Assembly (NCBI RefSeq): GCF_013836145.1
Contig: NZ_CP057483.1
Coordinates: forward strand, 2,604,001-2,668,000
Direction of reading: 5' to 3'
From: Citrobacter sp. RHB25-C09
GTDB lineage: Bacteria > Pseudomonadota > Gammaproteobacteria > Enterobacterales > Enterobacteriaceae
DNA length: 64,000 nucleotides
Shown here: one piece after another, positions 23,944 through 32,153 of the stretch
Layout of the letters: each line of letters opens with the position of its first letter
How positions within the stretch are numbered: position 1 is the stretch's first letter
The notes under the pieces: model-generated
Database searches by the model: none
The model's input: the letters and a program-made list of their open reading frames with translations, nothing else
What the model was told of the DNA's origin: nothing
Made by a program: the position numbers and the translations under genes

Positions 23944-25260
23944 TCAGTCGGATTGCTTGTCTTTCATCAGCAATGCGGTGGTCGCCGAAATCAGACAGCC
24001 AGCCAGAAGGTAGAGGGCCACGCTGTGCCAGTCGCCGCCTGAAAAGGTGACCAGCGCCGCAGCGATGAAAGGGGTGAAACCTCCACCGACAACGCTGGCA
24101 ACCTGATAGCCAACCCCTGCGCCGCTGTATCGGTAGCCCGCACCAAACATGTCGGTGAACATCGGTTGTTGTACACAGACCACCATGTCATGAGCGATGT
24201 TGGCAAGCATCAGCGAAAAAAATACGATCCAGAAGAGTGATTGCGACTCCAGGGCCATAAAGAACGGGAAGGCGCTTAACGAGCCGATCAGCGCACCGGT
24301 AATATAGATGCGCCGACGACCAAAACGATCTGCCAGCCAGGCAAAACAGGGGATCGTCACGCAGCTCAGCCCTCCGACCAGCAGCCCAATATTCAAAAAG
24401 AGCTCGCGGGGTAGCCCCAGGTTCTGTGTAGAAAAGTTCAGGGCGAAAGCGGTCACAATATACATGGTCAGAAGTTCGCACAGACGCAGAGCAATGATCT
24501 TTAAAAACGCACCCGGATGGCGAATAAGCGCTTCCATCACCGGCAGACGGGCTTTCTTTTCTGGTGCCTGCTGTTTTTGTTGCTCGAATACGGCAGATTC
24601 TTCCATGCCGTTTCTTATCCACAGCGCGCCAAGCACTAGCACAATGCTGAACAGGAACGGAATACGCCAGCCCCAGCTCAGGAATTGTTCATCGGTGGTG
24701 AGATAACTGATTAGGGAAATAAGACCGGTTGAAAGCAACAAACCCACGCCATACCCCACCTGAACGCCACTGCTGTAAAACGCTTTTTTGTTTTCCGGCG
24801 CGCTTTCCACCGACAGTAATGTGGCGCCGCCCCATTCGCCGCCCACGGCAAACCCCTGAATAGCCCGTAGCAGAACAAGCAGCGCGGGTGCCCACCAGCC
24901 GATAGCCGTAAATGAGGGAAGGATGCCAATTAACGCAGTGGCAATGCCCATCATCCATACAGTCAGCATGAGCATTCGTTTACGACCGAGGCGATCGCCG
25001 AAGTGACCAAAGATGACGCCACCCAACGGGCGGAACAGAAATCCGACGCCAAAGGTGGCAAAGGCAGCGAGCGTTCCCATGGCCGGGCTGACCTGGGGGA
25101 AAAACTCGCTGTTAAACACCAGAGCTGCGGTTATGCCGTAGATCAGAAAGTCGTACCAGTCGACAACGGCACCGGCAAAACTCCCCAGCGCAGCGCGGCG
25201 CGCACGACTGAGTGAGGGTATTTCATCCTCTGAGGATGTGGTGATAGCGGTGGAGTCCAT
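23944..25260 (-). CDS. shiA: shikimate:H+ symporter ShiA
   Basis: Inner-membrane MFS transporter of the metabolite:H+ symporter family that imports shikimate. 438 residues from the ATG at 25260 (MDSTAITTSSEDEIPSLSRARRA), the E. coli length; the frame upstream of it (to 25329) is not part of the protein. Twelve hydrophobic segments are evident; signatures include GAVVDWYDFLIYG in TM1, FGHFGDRLGRKRMLMLT in the first cytoplasmic loop and WLADRFGRRRIYI in the second. The C-terminus LLMKDKQSD matches. It lies next to amn as in E. coli. Confidence 0.95.
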   Translation of the reverse strand: MDSTAITTSSEDEIPSLSRARRAALGSFAGAVVDWYDFLIYGITAALVFNSEFFPQVSPAMGTLAAFATFGVGFLFRPLGGVIFGHFGDRLGRKRMLMLTVWMMGIATALIGILPSFTAIGWWAPALLVLLRAIQGFAVGGEWGGATLLSVESAPENKKAFYSSGVQVGYGVGLLLSTGLISLISYLTTDEQFLSWGWRIPFLFSIVLVLGALWIRNGMEESAVFEQQKQQAPEKKARLPVMEALIRHPGAFLKIIALRLCELLTMYIVTAFALNFSTQNLGLPRELFLNIGLLVGGLSCVTIPCFAWLADRFGRRRIYITGALIGSLSAFPFFMALESQSLFWIVFFSLMLANIAHDMVVCVQQPMFTDMFGAGYRYSGAGVGYQVASVVGGGFTPFIAAALVTFSGGDWHSVALYLLAGCLISATTALLMKDKQSD

Positions 25261-25434
25261 AGTAATCCTGTCTGTACATTTTTTATTATTAGTATGGGAA
25301 TAGGGTCGCGCACATTGCGGCCGATACATAAGCGACAGTTATGAGACTACCGCGACAGGACAAAAGAGAAAACGATTTTTATTCAGGTTGGCAAGAGAAC
25401 AAAATAATCCATTCTTTAACGAAGGCCAAAAAGC

Positions 25435-25460
25435 AAAAAGCCCGCTAAAAGCGGGCTTTT
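25435..25460 (-). terminator. terminator of minus-strand tRNA-Asn
   Basis: On the minus strand AAAAGCCCGCTTTTAGCGGGCTTTTTGC, 8 bp after the tRNA; the same class as 6115-6141 and 22324-22350. Confidence 0.9.
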
Positions 25461-25467
25461 CTAAATT

Positions 25468-25543
25468 TGGCTCCTCTGACTGGACTCGAACCAGTGACAT
25501 ACGGATTAACAGTCCGCCGTTCTACCGACTGAACTACAGAGGA
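25468..25543 (-). tRNA. asnW: tRNA-Asn (GTT)
   Basis: 76-nt minus-strand copy identical to the others. Promoter on the minus strand: TTGACA (25585-25590), 17-bp spacer, TAATAT (25562-25567). It lies between shiA and yeeO in opposite orientation to the other three copies. The minus-strand copy next to yeeO is asnW in E. coli. Confidence 0.97.
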
Positions 25544-25642
25544 ATCGTGTGAACGGGGCGAATATTAACGATGCCCAACCTCATTGTCAAAGCCTGAATA
25601 CACAATCGCGTTTGTTTGCCGAAATATTCGTCGTTTCGCCGC

Positions 25643-27286
25643 TTATTCCGTCGCAACGGGTGTTTTTGTCACCTTTTTATGGGATGGGCGTGGGTATTTC
25701 CACAGCCATCGCCCGCTGACCATTCGCCAGTAAAACAGCGCAGCGCGTACCGCCCAATCAAAGAACATCCCCATCCAGACGCCGACCACGCCCCAGCCAA
25801 GCACGATGCCCAGCGTATAGCCCGCGATGACACGGCAGCCCCACATGCCAAGCATCGACACCCACATGGCGAACCTCGCATCACGCGCCCCCTTAAAGCC
25901 GGAAGGTAGCACCCATGAAGCCGCCCAGATGGGCATAAACGCCGCGTTAAGCCAGATCAGGATCACAACGACATCTTTCACTTCCTGATCGCGGGTATAA
26001 AACGAGGCCATCAGTCCGGCGAACGGTGCGCTTAACCATGCAATGGCCGTGAGGCCAATCGTAGAAAGCCAGAATACGTGTCGTAGTTGAATTTCCGCCT
26101 GCGCAATTTGGCCATTTCCCAGTCGTCTGCCCGTAATGATCGTGGATGCCGATCCTAACGCATTACCCGGCAGGTTAATTAATGCAGCAATGGAGAAGGC
26201 AATAAAATTACCGGCGATCACACTGGTCCCCATGCCAGCCACAAACATCTGGGTTAACAACTTGCCGCCGTTGAAAAGCACGGACTCAATACTGGCAGGA
26301 ATACCAATTCCCATGACTTCCCAGATAATCGCGAAATTCAGCGGCTTGAAATAGCTCTTCAGCGTGATACGCAGCGCCGGATTAAAGCCGATCATCAGCA
26401 CCCAGATGATCGCCACCGCACCAATATAACGTGAAATAGTGAGTCCTAATCCAGCGCCCACGAACCCAAGCCCAGGCCAGGAAAATACACCGTAAATCAG
26501 GATGCTACTAATAATGATATTGAGGATATTCATGCCACCATTAATCAGCAGCGGGATTTTGGTATTCCCTGCCCCGCGCAGCGCGCCGCTACCAATCAGC
26601 GCAATTGCCGCCGCAGGATAGCTTATTACCGTTAATTCGAGGTAGGTCAGCGCCAGTGCTTTGACTTCTTCCGTCGCCTCGCCGGCCACGACGTGAATAA
26701 TCTGCGCGCCAAAATAGTGAATCACCGCTGCCAGAATCACGGCAAACAGCGTCATAATCACCAGAGATTGTCTGGCAGCCGCCCGGGCACGCCTGGGATC
26801 TCGCTTGCCAAGGCTAAAGGCCACCACCACCGTCGTTCCCAGATCGATCGCGGCGAAGAAGGCCATAATCACCATATTAAAGCTATCAGCCAGACCGACT
26901 CCCGCCATCGCCTCCTTCCCCAGCCAACTGACCAGAAACGTACTGAGTACGCCCATCAGTAAAACACAGGTATTCTCCAGAAAAATAGGCACGGCAAGCG
27001 GCGTAATTTCACGCCAGAAAAGCACCTTATAACTCTTGCGTTTAGCATACCAGGGCGTGCGAGAGACGGCCTGACGTAAGGCTGCGGAGACGTTCAAAAT
27101 GGACCTTAGAGAAGAAAGTTGAAACCTCATTTCAAATGATGAGGGAGAAAGCCAAAAGCTGCAAAGTTTTTTCCGTAGAAAATGTCTGTAATTGCAACAA
27201 ACTGTTGAGGGAAGCGGCAACTGAACAAAGATGTCCGAAATGGGGTTTGACAAAAGATTTTTCGCCGCTAAGATAAGCCTCCACAA
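25643..27286 (-). CDS. yeeO: MATE-family efflux transporter YeeO
   Basis: Inner-membrane multidrug/oligosaccharidyl-lipid/polysaccharide flippase; the E. coli protein is reported to export flavins and some peptides. 547 residues as annotated in E. coli, with about 80 residues before the first MATE helix (KVLFWREITPLAVPIFLENT). Twelve membrane segments; LIGSGALRGAGNTKIPLLINGGMNI and ALGSASTIITGRRLGNGQIAQAE are MATE hallmarks. The start is doubtful: the ATG at 27286 lies four bases from tRNA-Asn, inside the region of its promoter and the -10, so translation may begin at 27130 (MRFQLSSLRS) or later. It is flanked by tRNA-Asn copies as in E. coli. Confidence 0.9.
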   Translation of the reverse strand: MWRLILAAKNLLSNPISDIFVQLPLPSTVCCNYRHFLRKKLCSFWLSPSSFEMRFQLSSLRSILNVSAALRQAVSRTPWYAKRKSYKVLFWREITPLAVPIFLENTCVLLMGVLSTFLVSWLGKEAMAGVGLADSFNMVIMAFFAAIDLGTTVVVAFSLGKRDPRRARAAARQSLVIMTLFAVILAAVIHYFGAQIIHVVAGEATEEVKALALTYLELTVISYPAAAIALIGSGALRGAGNTKIPLLINGGMNILNIIISSILIYGVFSWPGLGFVGAGLGLTISRYIGAVAIIWVLMIGFNPALRITLKSYFKPLNFAIIWEVMGIGIPASIESVLFNGGKLLTQMFVAGMGTSVIAGNFIAFSIAALINLPGNALGSASTIITGRRLGNGQIAQAEIQLRHVFWLSTIGLTAIAWLSAPFAGLMASFYTRDQEVKDVVVILIWLNAAFMPIWAASWVLPSGFKGARDARFAMWVSMLGMWGCRVIAGYTLGIVLGWGVVGVWMGMFFDWAVRAALFYWRMVSGRWLWKYPRPSHKKVTKTPVATE

Positions 27287-27290
27287 CGAT

Positions 27291-27366
27291 TCCTCTGTAG
27301 TTCAGTCGGTAGAACGGCGGACTGTTAATCCGTATGTCACTGGTTCGAGTCCAGTCAGAGGAGCCA
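27291..27366 (+). tRNA. asnU: tRNA-Asn (GTT)
   Basis: 76-nt copy identical to the others. TTGACA at 27247-27252 and TAAGAT at 27269-27274. It is divergent from yeeO as asnU is in E. coli. An integrase fossil follows. Confidence 0.97.
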
Positions 27367-27439
27367 AATCCTTGTTTTCGAGCATCCTTACGAATCTTTA
27401 TCATTTTCGATTCAACGGGTTGGCTCGAAAAACCTTATT

Positions 27440-27600
27440 ACACTGCCTTCTGATTACCCCAATCAAGTCTACGATCCCCACGGGCAGCATCTACAAGTCA
27501 AACCAGACAGTTCCCATCCCTCGTATCTCAAGTACCCTGTAAACAGTATGGAACCACGCATTGCGCTGGGGAAAAACCTGCCGAATCTCTCCTGTATGCT
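27440..27600 (+). pseudogene. fossil of a third P4-type integrase beside tRNA-Asn
   Basis: The frame through 27470 reads YDPHGQHLQVKPDSSHPSYL then KYPVNSMEPRIALGKNLPNL. This aligns by eye with the integrase N-terminal pattern (T/D..GLYLQVKPSGSKLWYLKYRVNGKEKRIALGKYP) although many residues are changed. It lies about 100 bp after the tRNA, the normal integrase position. No att copy or cargo is recognised. The rest of 27367-27728 has no gene. Confidence 0.6.
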
Positions 27601-27728
27601 GCCGTATTTCCTGGGCAAGGAAATAACATCAAAAGACGGCATAAATCATGATGAAGGCCGTATTACGAACCAACGTCCTCACTTAGGTTTATGACAGCGC
27701 AGGGTCACCTTTTTACAATCCATATTTC

Positions 27729-28616
27729 TCAGCCAGGCCCGTCGCTGCCTGCTGCCAGCAGTGGAACGATGACATCACTGAGCGGCGTTGGGATGCCATG
27801 TTTTCGCCCGAATCGCTGTACCACCCCGTTTCGAATGTCCCATTCAAGCGGGCGGTTTGCCTGCCTGTCAGCCAGGATTGAGGTTCCTAAATCAGCCGGA
27901 GCGCTATGGAATCCATCCACTATTGCCTGCGGTACATCATCATCCAACATGGCGCCTTCTGCACGCGCGACGGCGAGGCATTCTTGCAAATAAGCCAGTG
28001 CAAGCCGGGTGATATCAGGACGACTAAACATGCCGGCGCGGCGGTTCGCCAGTACCATCAGTCCCGCCACCGCATTCTGGAGTAATTTGCGCCAGGCGAC
28101 AGAGGTGAAATCAGCCGCCAGCTCAACGGTACAACGGGTGCCGCTTAACGCGTTGAGCACCCGTTTCGCTTCAGGACAATCCGGCAGGGTGAGGCGCGGC
28201 CTGGCCCGTAACCACACAGACGCGTCCGGCTCCCGTTGGGCCGGAAACCAGACCACAGAAGGCAGCACTGTGGCACCGCCAGTGTATGAGGCCAGGTGTT
28301 GCTGTTCGACGCCATTTTGAAGGGCACATACTACTGAATCTTTGCCACATAAGACCGAAAGCCAGCGTGCTATCGCCTCTGTCTGTGTCGCTTTTACGGA
28401 AACAAAAATCAGATCAAAGGGTTGGGTTATTTCTGTTGAATTGATGAGAACAGGCCCCGGGACAATTATCCGTCCTTCATCATGGCGTAGCTCTAGTTGA
28501 GGGTATGCAGTACGACCACACAGAATGGGAGTCCGTCCTACTTCATGCAATGCCGCTGCGATGGTGGTGCCGATAGCACCAGGACCGATAAGTGCAACAG
28601 AAGGATTCATCAACAT
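27729..28616 (-). CDS. ketopantoate reductase (PanE/ApbA)-family oxidoreductase
   Basis: 295 residues, cytosolic, NADP-binding. Rossmann motif GPGAIGTTIAAAL at residues 11-23, then VSVKATQTEAIA, ALQNGVEQQ (the conserved QNG) and the C-terminal domain with the catalytic Lys in SVAWRKLLQNAVAGLMVLANR and the substrate-binding region around 245-270. It is a 2-dehydropantoate 2-reductase homologue; as true panE lies elsewhere in enterobacteria, this paralogue may reduce another 2-oxo acid. AAGGAG lies 8 bp before the ATG at 28616. I know no E. coli K-12 gene at this place between tRNA-Asn and erfK, so it may be a lineage-specific gain. Confidence 0.8.
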   Translation of the reverse strand: MLMNPSVALIGPGAIGTTIAAALHEVGRTPILCGRTAYPQLELRHDEGRIIVPGPVLINSTEITQPFDLIFVSVKATQTEAIARWLSVLCGKDSVVCALQNGVEQQHLASYTGGATVLPSVVWFPAQREPDASVWLRARPRLTLPDCPEAKRVLNALSGTRCTVELAADFTSVAWRKLLQNAVAGLMVLANRRAGMFSRPDITRLALAYLQECLAVARAEGAMLDDDVPQAIVDGFHSAPADLGTSILADRQANRPLEWDIRNGVVQRFGRKHGIPTPLSDVIVPLLAAGSDGPG

Positions 28617-28680
28617 CGTTTTTTCTCCTTAGTCTCTGTTACTGACTCGCTACAGTTGGGGTGCCCTATTCCAGGCATTT

Positions 28681-28709
28681 AGAAAGCCCGATATGTCGCG
28701 GGCTTTCTG
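28681..28709. terminator. terminator between erfK and the PanE-like gene
   Basis: AGAAAGCCCG-ATATGTC-GCGGGCTTTCT, 9-bp GC-rich stem with flanking T and A tracts, at the 3' end of erfK (minus strand) and before the promoter of the PanE-like gene. Confidence 0.8.
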
Positions 28710-28727
28710 TTTTCAGAGTTACAGGCG

Positions 28728-29648
28728 TCAACCCTGCGTTATTTTCACCGGCATCCCTGAGCGGCGTTCGAGCGCTTCGCTTACGCGATGCGTGTCCACA
28801 CCCGCCCCCTGCATAAAGCTGCGCATAACTGGCGTGATGGGAAGAGGGACTTTCTTATCCGACTCGTATTCTGTGCGATTGCGAGAAAGCGGTTCGTGCA
28901 CCTCAATCCAGCGACTGCCATCCGGTTCGGTGGTCGTTTTTACCGGCTGATCGATGATCTGTACGCGTGTACCGACCGGAACATTCTGGAACAGATACGC
29001 GATATCATCGTTGCGTAAACGGATACATCCCTGGCTTACTCGCAGCCCAATACCGAAGTTGGCATTGGTGCCATGAATAGCGTACAGCTTACCGATATAG
29101 ATTGCATACAATCCCATCGGGTTATCAGGACCCGGCGGGACGAAAGCCGGTAAACTTTCCCCTCTTTTGGCGTATTCACGGCGGGTATTGGCTGTCGGCG
29201 TCCAACTCGGCGCTTCCTGCTTGCGCTCAACGCGAGTTACCCAATTTCGCGGCGTTTCGCGCCCTGCCTCACCAATACCAATCGGCAAAATCTCAACGCT
29301 ATTGCTGTCTTTTGGATAGTAATACAGACGCATTTCCGCCACGTTAATGACGATGCCCTGTCTCACGGTGGCGGGTAAAATAATTTGCTGCGGCACCACC
29401 AGCGTTGAACCCGACACAGGGAGAAACACATCCACGTCCGGGTTAGCTTCAAGCATATTACTCAACCCTTGCCCGTACTGGGCGGCGAAGGTTTCCAGCG
29501 GTTGAGTATTCTGATCCGGAATGGTAATGGTCAGCGGTTCGCCAACCAGACGACTCCCTTCAGGCGGTAACGGATAGCTGACAGCCAGCGCGCTCTGGCC
29601 TGCAAGCAGCATAATAAGTGAACACAGTATTTTCACACGAGGCAACAT
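28728..29648 (-). CDS. ldtA: L,D-transpeptidase ErfK/LdtA
   Basis: Periplasmic enzyme that anchors Braun lipoprotein to meso-diaminopimelate in peptidoglycan. 306 residues. Signal peptide MLPRVKILCSLIMLLAGQSALA, then a LysM-like segment (ETFAAQYGQGLSNMLEANPDVDVFLPVSGSTLVVPQQIILP) and the YkuD catalytic domain with HGTNANFGIGLRVSQGCIRL, the HxxN...SHGCIRL-type motif with Cys nucleophile. It is divergent from nothing and precedes cobT on the same strand, as in E. coli (erfK-cobT). The long C-terminal part GTRVQIIDQPVKTT is as in the family. Confidence 0.95.
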   Translation of the reverse strand: MLPRVKILCSLIMLLAGQSALAVSYPLPPEGSRLVGEPLTITIPDQNTQPLETFAAQYGQGLSNMLEANPDVDVFLPVSGSTLVVPQQIILPATVRQGIVINVAEMRLYYYPKDSNSVEILPIGIGEAGRETPRNWVTRVERKQEAPSWTPTANTRREYAKRGESLPAFVPPGPDNPMGLYAIYIGKLYAIHGTNANFGIGLRVSQGCIRLRNDDIAYLFQNVPVGTRVQIIDQPVKTTTEPDGSRWIEVHEPLSRNRTEYESDKKVPLPITPVMRSFMQGAGVDTHRVSEALERRSGMPVKITQG

Positions 29649-29737
29649 TTCCCTTTCCTCAGTCGCGGCAGATGTCGCCGAATTATAGCTTTTTTATATA
29701 ATTTTGTTTTGAACATCACTCCTGAAGTGCAAACCGT

Positions 29738-29775
29738 AGGATTCACAGGTCGGATACGCAGGGGCATCCGGCAAC
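29738..29775. repeat. REP-like palindrome after cobT
   Basis: GTCGGATACGCAGGGGCATCCGGCAAC resembles the enterobacterial REP (PU) unit with stem around CGGAT/ATCCG. It lies between the cobT stop and erfK, a usual REP place at the end of an operon. Single degenerate copy. Confidence 0.5.
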
Positions 29776-29783
29776 AAACCGGG

Positions 29784-30842
29784 TTATTTGCCTTCCGGCA
29801 GCACTATGTTGCTGGCCGCCAGTTGCCCCATATTGTGATACATGGCGCAGGCTGCTTCGACAACAGGCATCGCCAGCGCGGCCCCACTCCCCTCACCCAG
29901 GCGCATCCCCATATTGAGATAAGGTTCCAGTTTCAGATGTTCCAGCGCAATCTGCGCTCCTTTCTCCGCCGATAAATGCGAAGGAATTAAATAAGGCTTA
30001 ATCTCGGGCGCTATCTGGCAGGCCGCCAGCGCAGCGGAATAAGAGAGGAAACCATCTAACAGCACCGGCAAGCCGCAGGATGCGGCCCCCAACATCACGC
30101 CTGCCATTCCTACCAGGTCGAACCCTCCGACTTTCGCCAGCACATCAATACCGTCATGCGCATCTGGCTGGTTAGTGGCTATCGCGCGACGCACCACATC
30201 GATTTTATTACCCACACGCGAAAGCGGTAAATTAGCGCCGATCCCCACTACGTCATCAGGCTCGCTGCCGGTGAGAACGCTGACAATGGCCGCCGCAGGC
30301 GTGGTGTTCGCCATGCCTAACTCGCCGACGCCAAACAGCGTAACGCCGTCCTGCGCAAGTTCACGAGTATAGCGAATCACTTCAAGCAAAAGCTCTTCTG
30401 CCTGTGCGCGACTCATGGCCGGTCCCGTGGCAATATTCCCGCAGCCGCGAGCCACGCGCATGTTCACAACGCCGGGGATGGGTTCGGCATCAATCCCAAC
30501 GTCAATCACATGCACTTTCGCTGCGGCCTGCGCCGCCAGCACGCAAACGCCCGTGGTGCCGCGCGTCATATTCGCGGCCTGAATTGCGGTCACAATCTTC
30601 GGCGAGATAGCAACCCCCTCATCCCAGACGCCATGATCGGCGCACATTACCAGAATCGCTTTCTTACCAACCTGCGGTGTGCCGTTCAATCCGGGCATTC
30701 CCGCTAACTGTATTGCCAGCGCTTCCAGCCGCCCCAGACTTCCCGGTGGCTTAAGTAGACCATCAATATGCTGCTGAGCTCGAGCCATCGCGCCACTGTC
30801 CGGCGGTGGAATTTCGCGGAGTAAAGCGGTTAACGTCTGCAT
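29784..30842 (-). CDS. cobT: nicotinate-nucleotide:dimethylbenzimidazole phosphoribosyltransferase
   Basis: Makes alpha-ribazole 5'-phosphate from nicotinate mononucleotide and DMB for the lower ligand of cobalamin. 352 residues; Salmonella CobT has about 356. Visible landmarks: PPGSLGRLEALAIQLAG near residue 32, VMCADHGVWDEGVAISP, MTRGTTGVCVLAAQAAAKVHVIDVGID, FGVGELGMANTTPAAAIVSVLTG, VGMAGVMLGAASCGLPVLLDGFLS and near the end MNMGMRLGEGSGAALAM with the catalytic Glu. It is the last gene of the cob operon, 25 bp after cobS. Confidence 0.96.
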   Translation of the reverse strand: MQTLTALLREIPPPDSGAMARAQQHIDGLLKPPGSLGRLEALAIQLAGMPGLNGTPQVGKKAILVMCADHGVWDEGVAISPKIVTAIQAANMTRGTTGVCVLAAQAAAKVHVIDVGIDAEPIPGVVNMRVARGCGNIATGPAMSRAQAEELLLEVIRYTRELAQDGVTLFGVGELGMANTTPAAAIVSVLTGSEPDDVVGIGANLPLSRVGNKIDVVRRAIATNQPDAHDGIDVLAKVGGFDLVGMAGVMLGAASCGLPVLLDGFLSYSAALAACQIAPEIKPYLIPSHLSAEKGAQIALEHLKLEPYLNMGMRLGEGSGAALAMPVVEAACAMYHNMGQLAASNIVLPEGK

Positions 30843-30867
30843 AAGGGTTCTCTATAGGTTGGCTGAC

Positions 30868-31611
30868 TCACAGCAGAGCCAGCAGGAATATCAACTCGCC
30901 AAGTTCAATCGCTGCCCCCAGCGTATCGCCGGTCTGCCCGCCAAGCGTGCGTTTTAACAACTGTCCGAGGATATAAATCGCAATCATTGTCACGACCATC
31001 GCCGCCACACCCTGCATGCCTGGCAGCAGCACTGCCGCAAAAATAACCGCCAGTCCGAGGGTAAAACAGGTTTGTGTTCCGGTCACATGACCGATAAAAA
31101 CATTGCCCAGCCCCTCTTCACGGGCATAGCGATGCTGATACATCAGCAGAACGGCGGTTCCGCGTCCTACCGCACACGCTGCCGCCAGCGCCGCCAGCAT
31201 CGGAGTACCTCGCAGCGCCAGTTCGCTCACCACCAACACTTTTGCCAGCAGCACGAATATCAGCGCCAGCCCACCGTGGGTTCCCAAACGGCTGTCGCGC
31301 ATAATCTCGAGCATCCGCTCCCGGCTACGCGCCGAAAAAACACCGTCGCAGGTATCTGCCAGACCATCGAGATGAAAACCTCCGGTCATCAACGCCAGCG
31401 CTAAGACGCTGAATAACGCCGCCAGCGGAACACCGCTCCATGACTGAAAAATCAAAAAGACCAACCCGCTCAGTGCGCCAAGCAACAAGCCGATCAAGGG
31501 AAACATTACGATACCGCGGGAATAATGTTCGAACTCCAGCCCCTGCGACAAGCGGCCAGGAACGGGCAAACGGGTGATAAAAGCGAGCATCGCCCAGAAC
31601 AATTTACTCAT
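30868..31611 (-). CDS. cobS: cobalamin (5'-phosphate) synthase CobS
   Basis: Integral membrane enzyme joining adenosylcobinamide-GDP and alpha-ribazole (phosphate), the last assembly step. 247 residues, very hydrophobic with about six spans. Family motifs: FITRLPVPGRL near residue 12, GGFHLDGLADTCDGVFSARSRERMLEIMRDSRLGTHGG with the DGxxD..D acidic cluster, and VGRGTAVLLMYQHRYAREEGLG. Overlaps cobU by 4 bp (ATGA) and is translationally coupled. Confidence 0.96.
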   Translation of the reverse strand: MSKLFWAMLAFITRLPVPGRLSQGLEFEHYSRGIVMFPLIGLLLGALSGLVFLIFQSWSGVPLAALFSVLALALMTGGFHLDGLADTCDGVFSARSRERMLEIMRDSRLGTHGGLALIFVLLAKVLVVSELALRGTPMLAALAAACAVGRGTAVLLMYQHRYAREEGLGNVFIGHVTGTQTCFTLGLAVIFAAVLLPGMQGVAAMVVTMIAIYILGQLLKRTLGGQTGDTLGAAIELGELIFLLALL

Positions 31612-32153
31612 TTAATTTTGACTCCAATACCTGATACCACCAGCCAGACCTCATCCGCCGCCGCCGCCAGACGCTGATTCACGCGCCCGGCAATGTCCCG
31701 AAAATGGCGCGCCAGCCGGTTTTCCGGAACAATGCCCATGCCCACCTCGTTAGTCACCAGGACTACCGTCGCCGGGCATCGCTGACAGGCGGCAATCAAC
31801 GAGATAATTTCCGCCTCAATCACCTTTTCCATTGCGGCGTAATCCCAACTCTCGGGGTCGCTATCTCCGCCGTAAGCAAACAGCAGGTTAGTAACCATCG
31901 TGGTGATACACTCCAGCAGAATGGCCTCATCCGTACCGTTCTCCGCCGTGATGAGCTCGTCAAGATGCTGCCAGCGCTCTGCGGTTCGCCAGTGCGCTGG
32001 ACGACTATCTCGATGATGCTGAATTCGTGCCGCCATCTCTTCATCCCAGATTTGCGATGTCGCGATGTACAACACCTGAGGGCAGTCGGCAATCAGGGCT
32101 TCAGCGTGTCGGCTCTTACCGCTACGTGCGCCGCCGGTAACCAGAATCATCAT
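31608..32153 (-). CDS. cobU: adenosylcobinamide kinase / GTP:cobinamide-P guanylyltransferase CobU
   Basis: Bifunctional nucleotide-loop enzyme: phosphorylates adenosylcobinamide then transfers GMP. 181 residues. P-loop GGARSGKSRHAEAL near residue 7-14, YIATSQIWDEEMAARIQHHRDSRPAHWRT with the His that carries GMP, and VLVTNEVGMGIVPENRLARHFRD with the conserved NEVG.GIVP. The start MMILVTGG gives one Met more than necessary; either Met is possible. Coupled to cbiP by a 4-bp overlap and to cobS likewise. Confidence 0.96.
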   Translation of the reverse strand: MMILVTGGARSGKSRHAEALIADCPQVLYIATSQIWDEEMAARIQHHRDSRPAHWRTAERWQHLDELITAENGTDEAILLECITTMVTNLLFAYGGDSDPESWDYAAMEKVIEAEIISLIAACQRCPATVVLVTNEVGMGIVPENRLARHFRDIAGRVNQRLAAAADEVWLVVSGIGVKIK

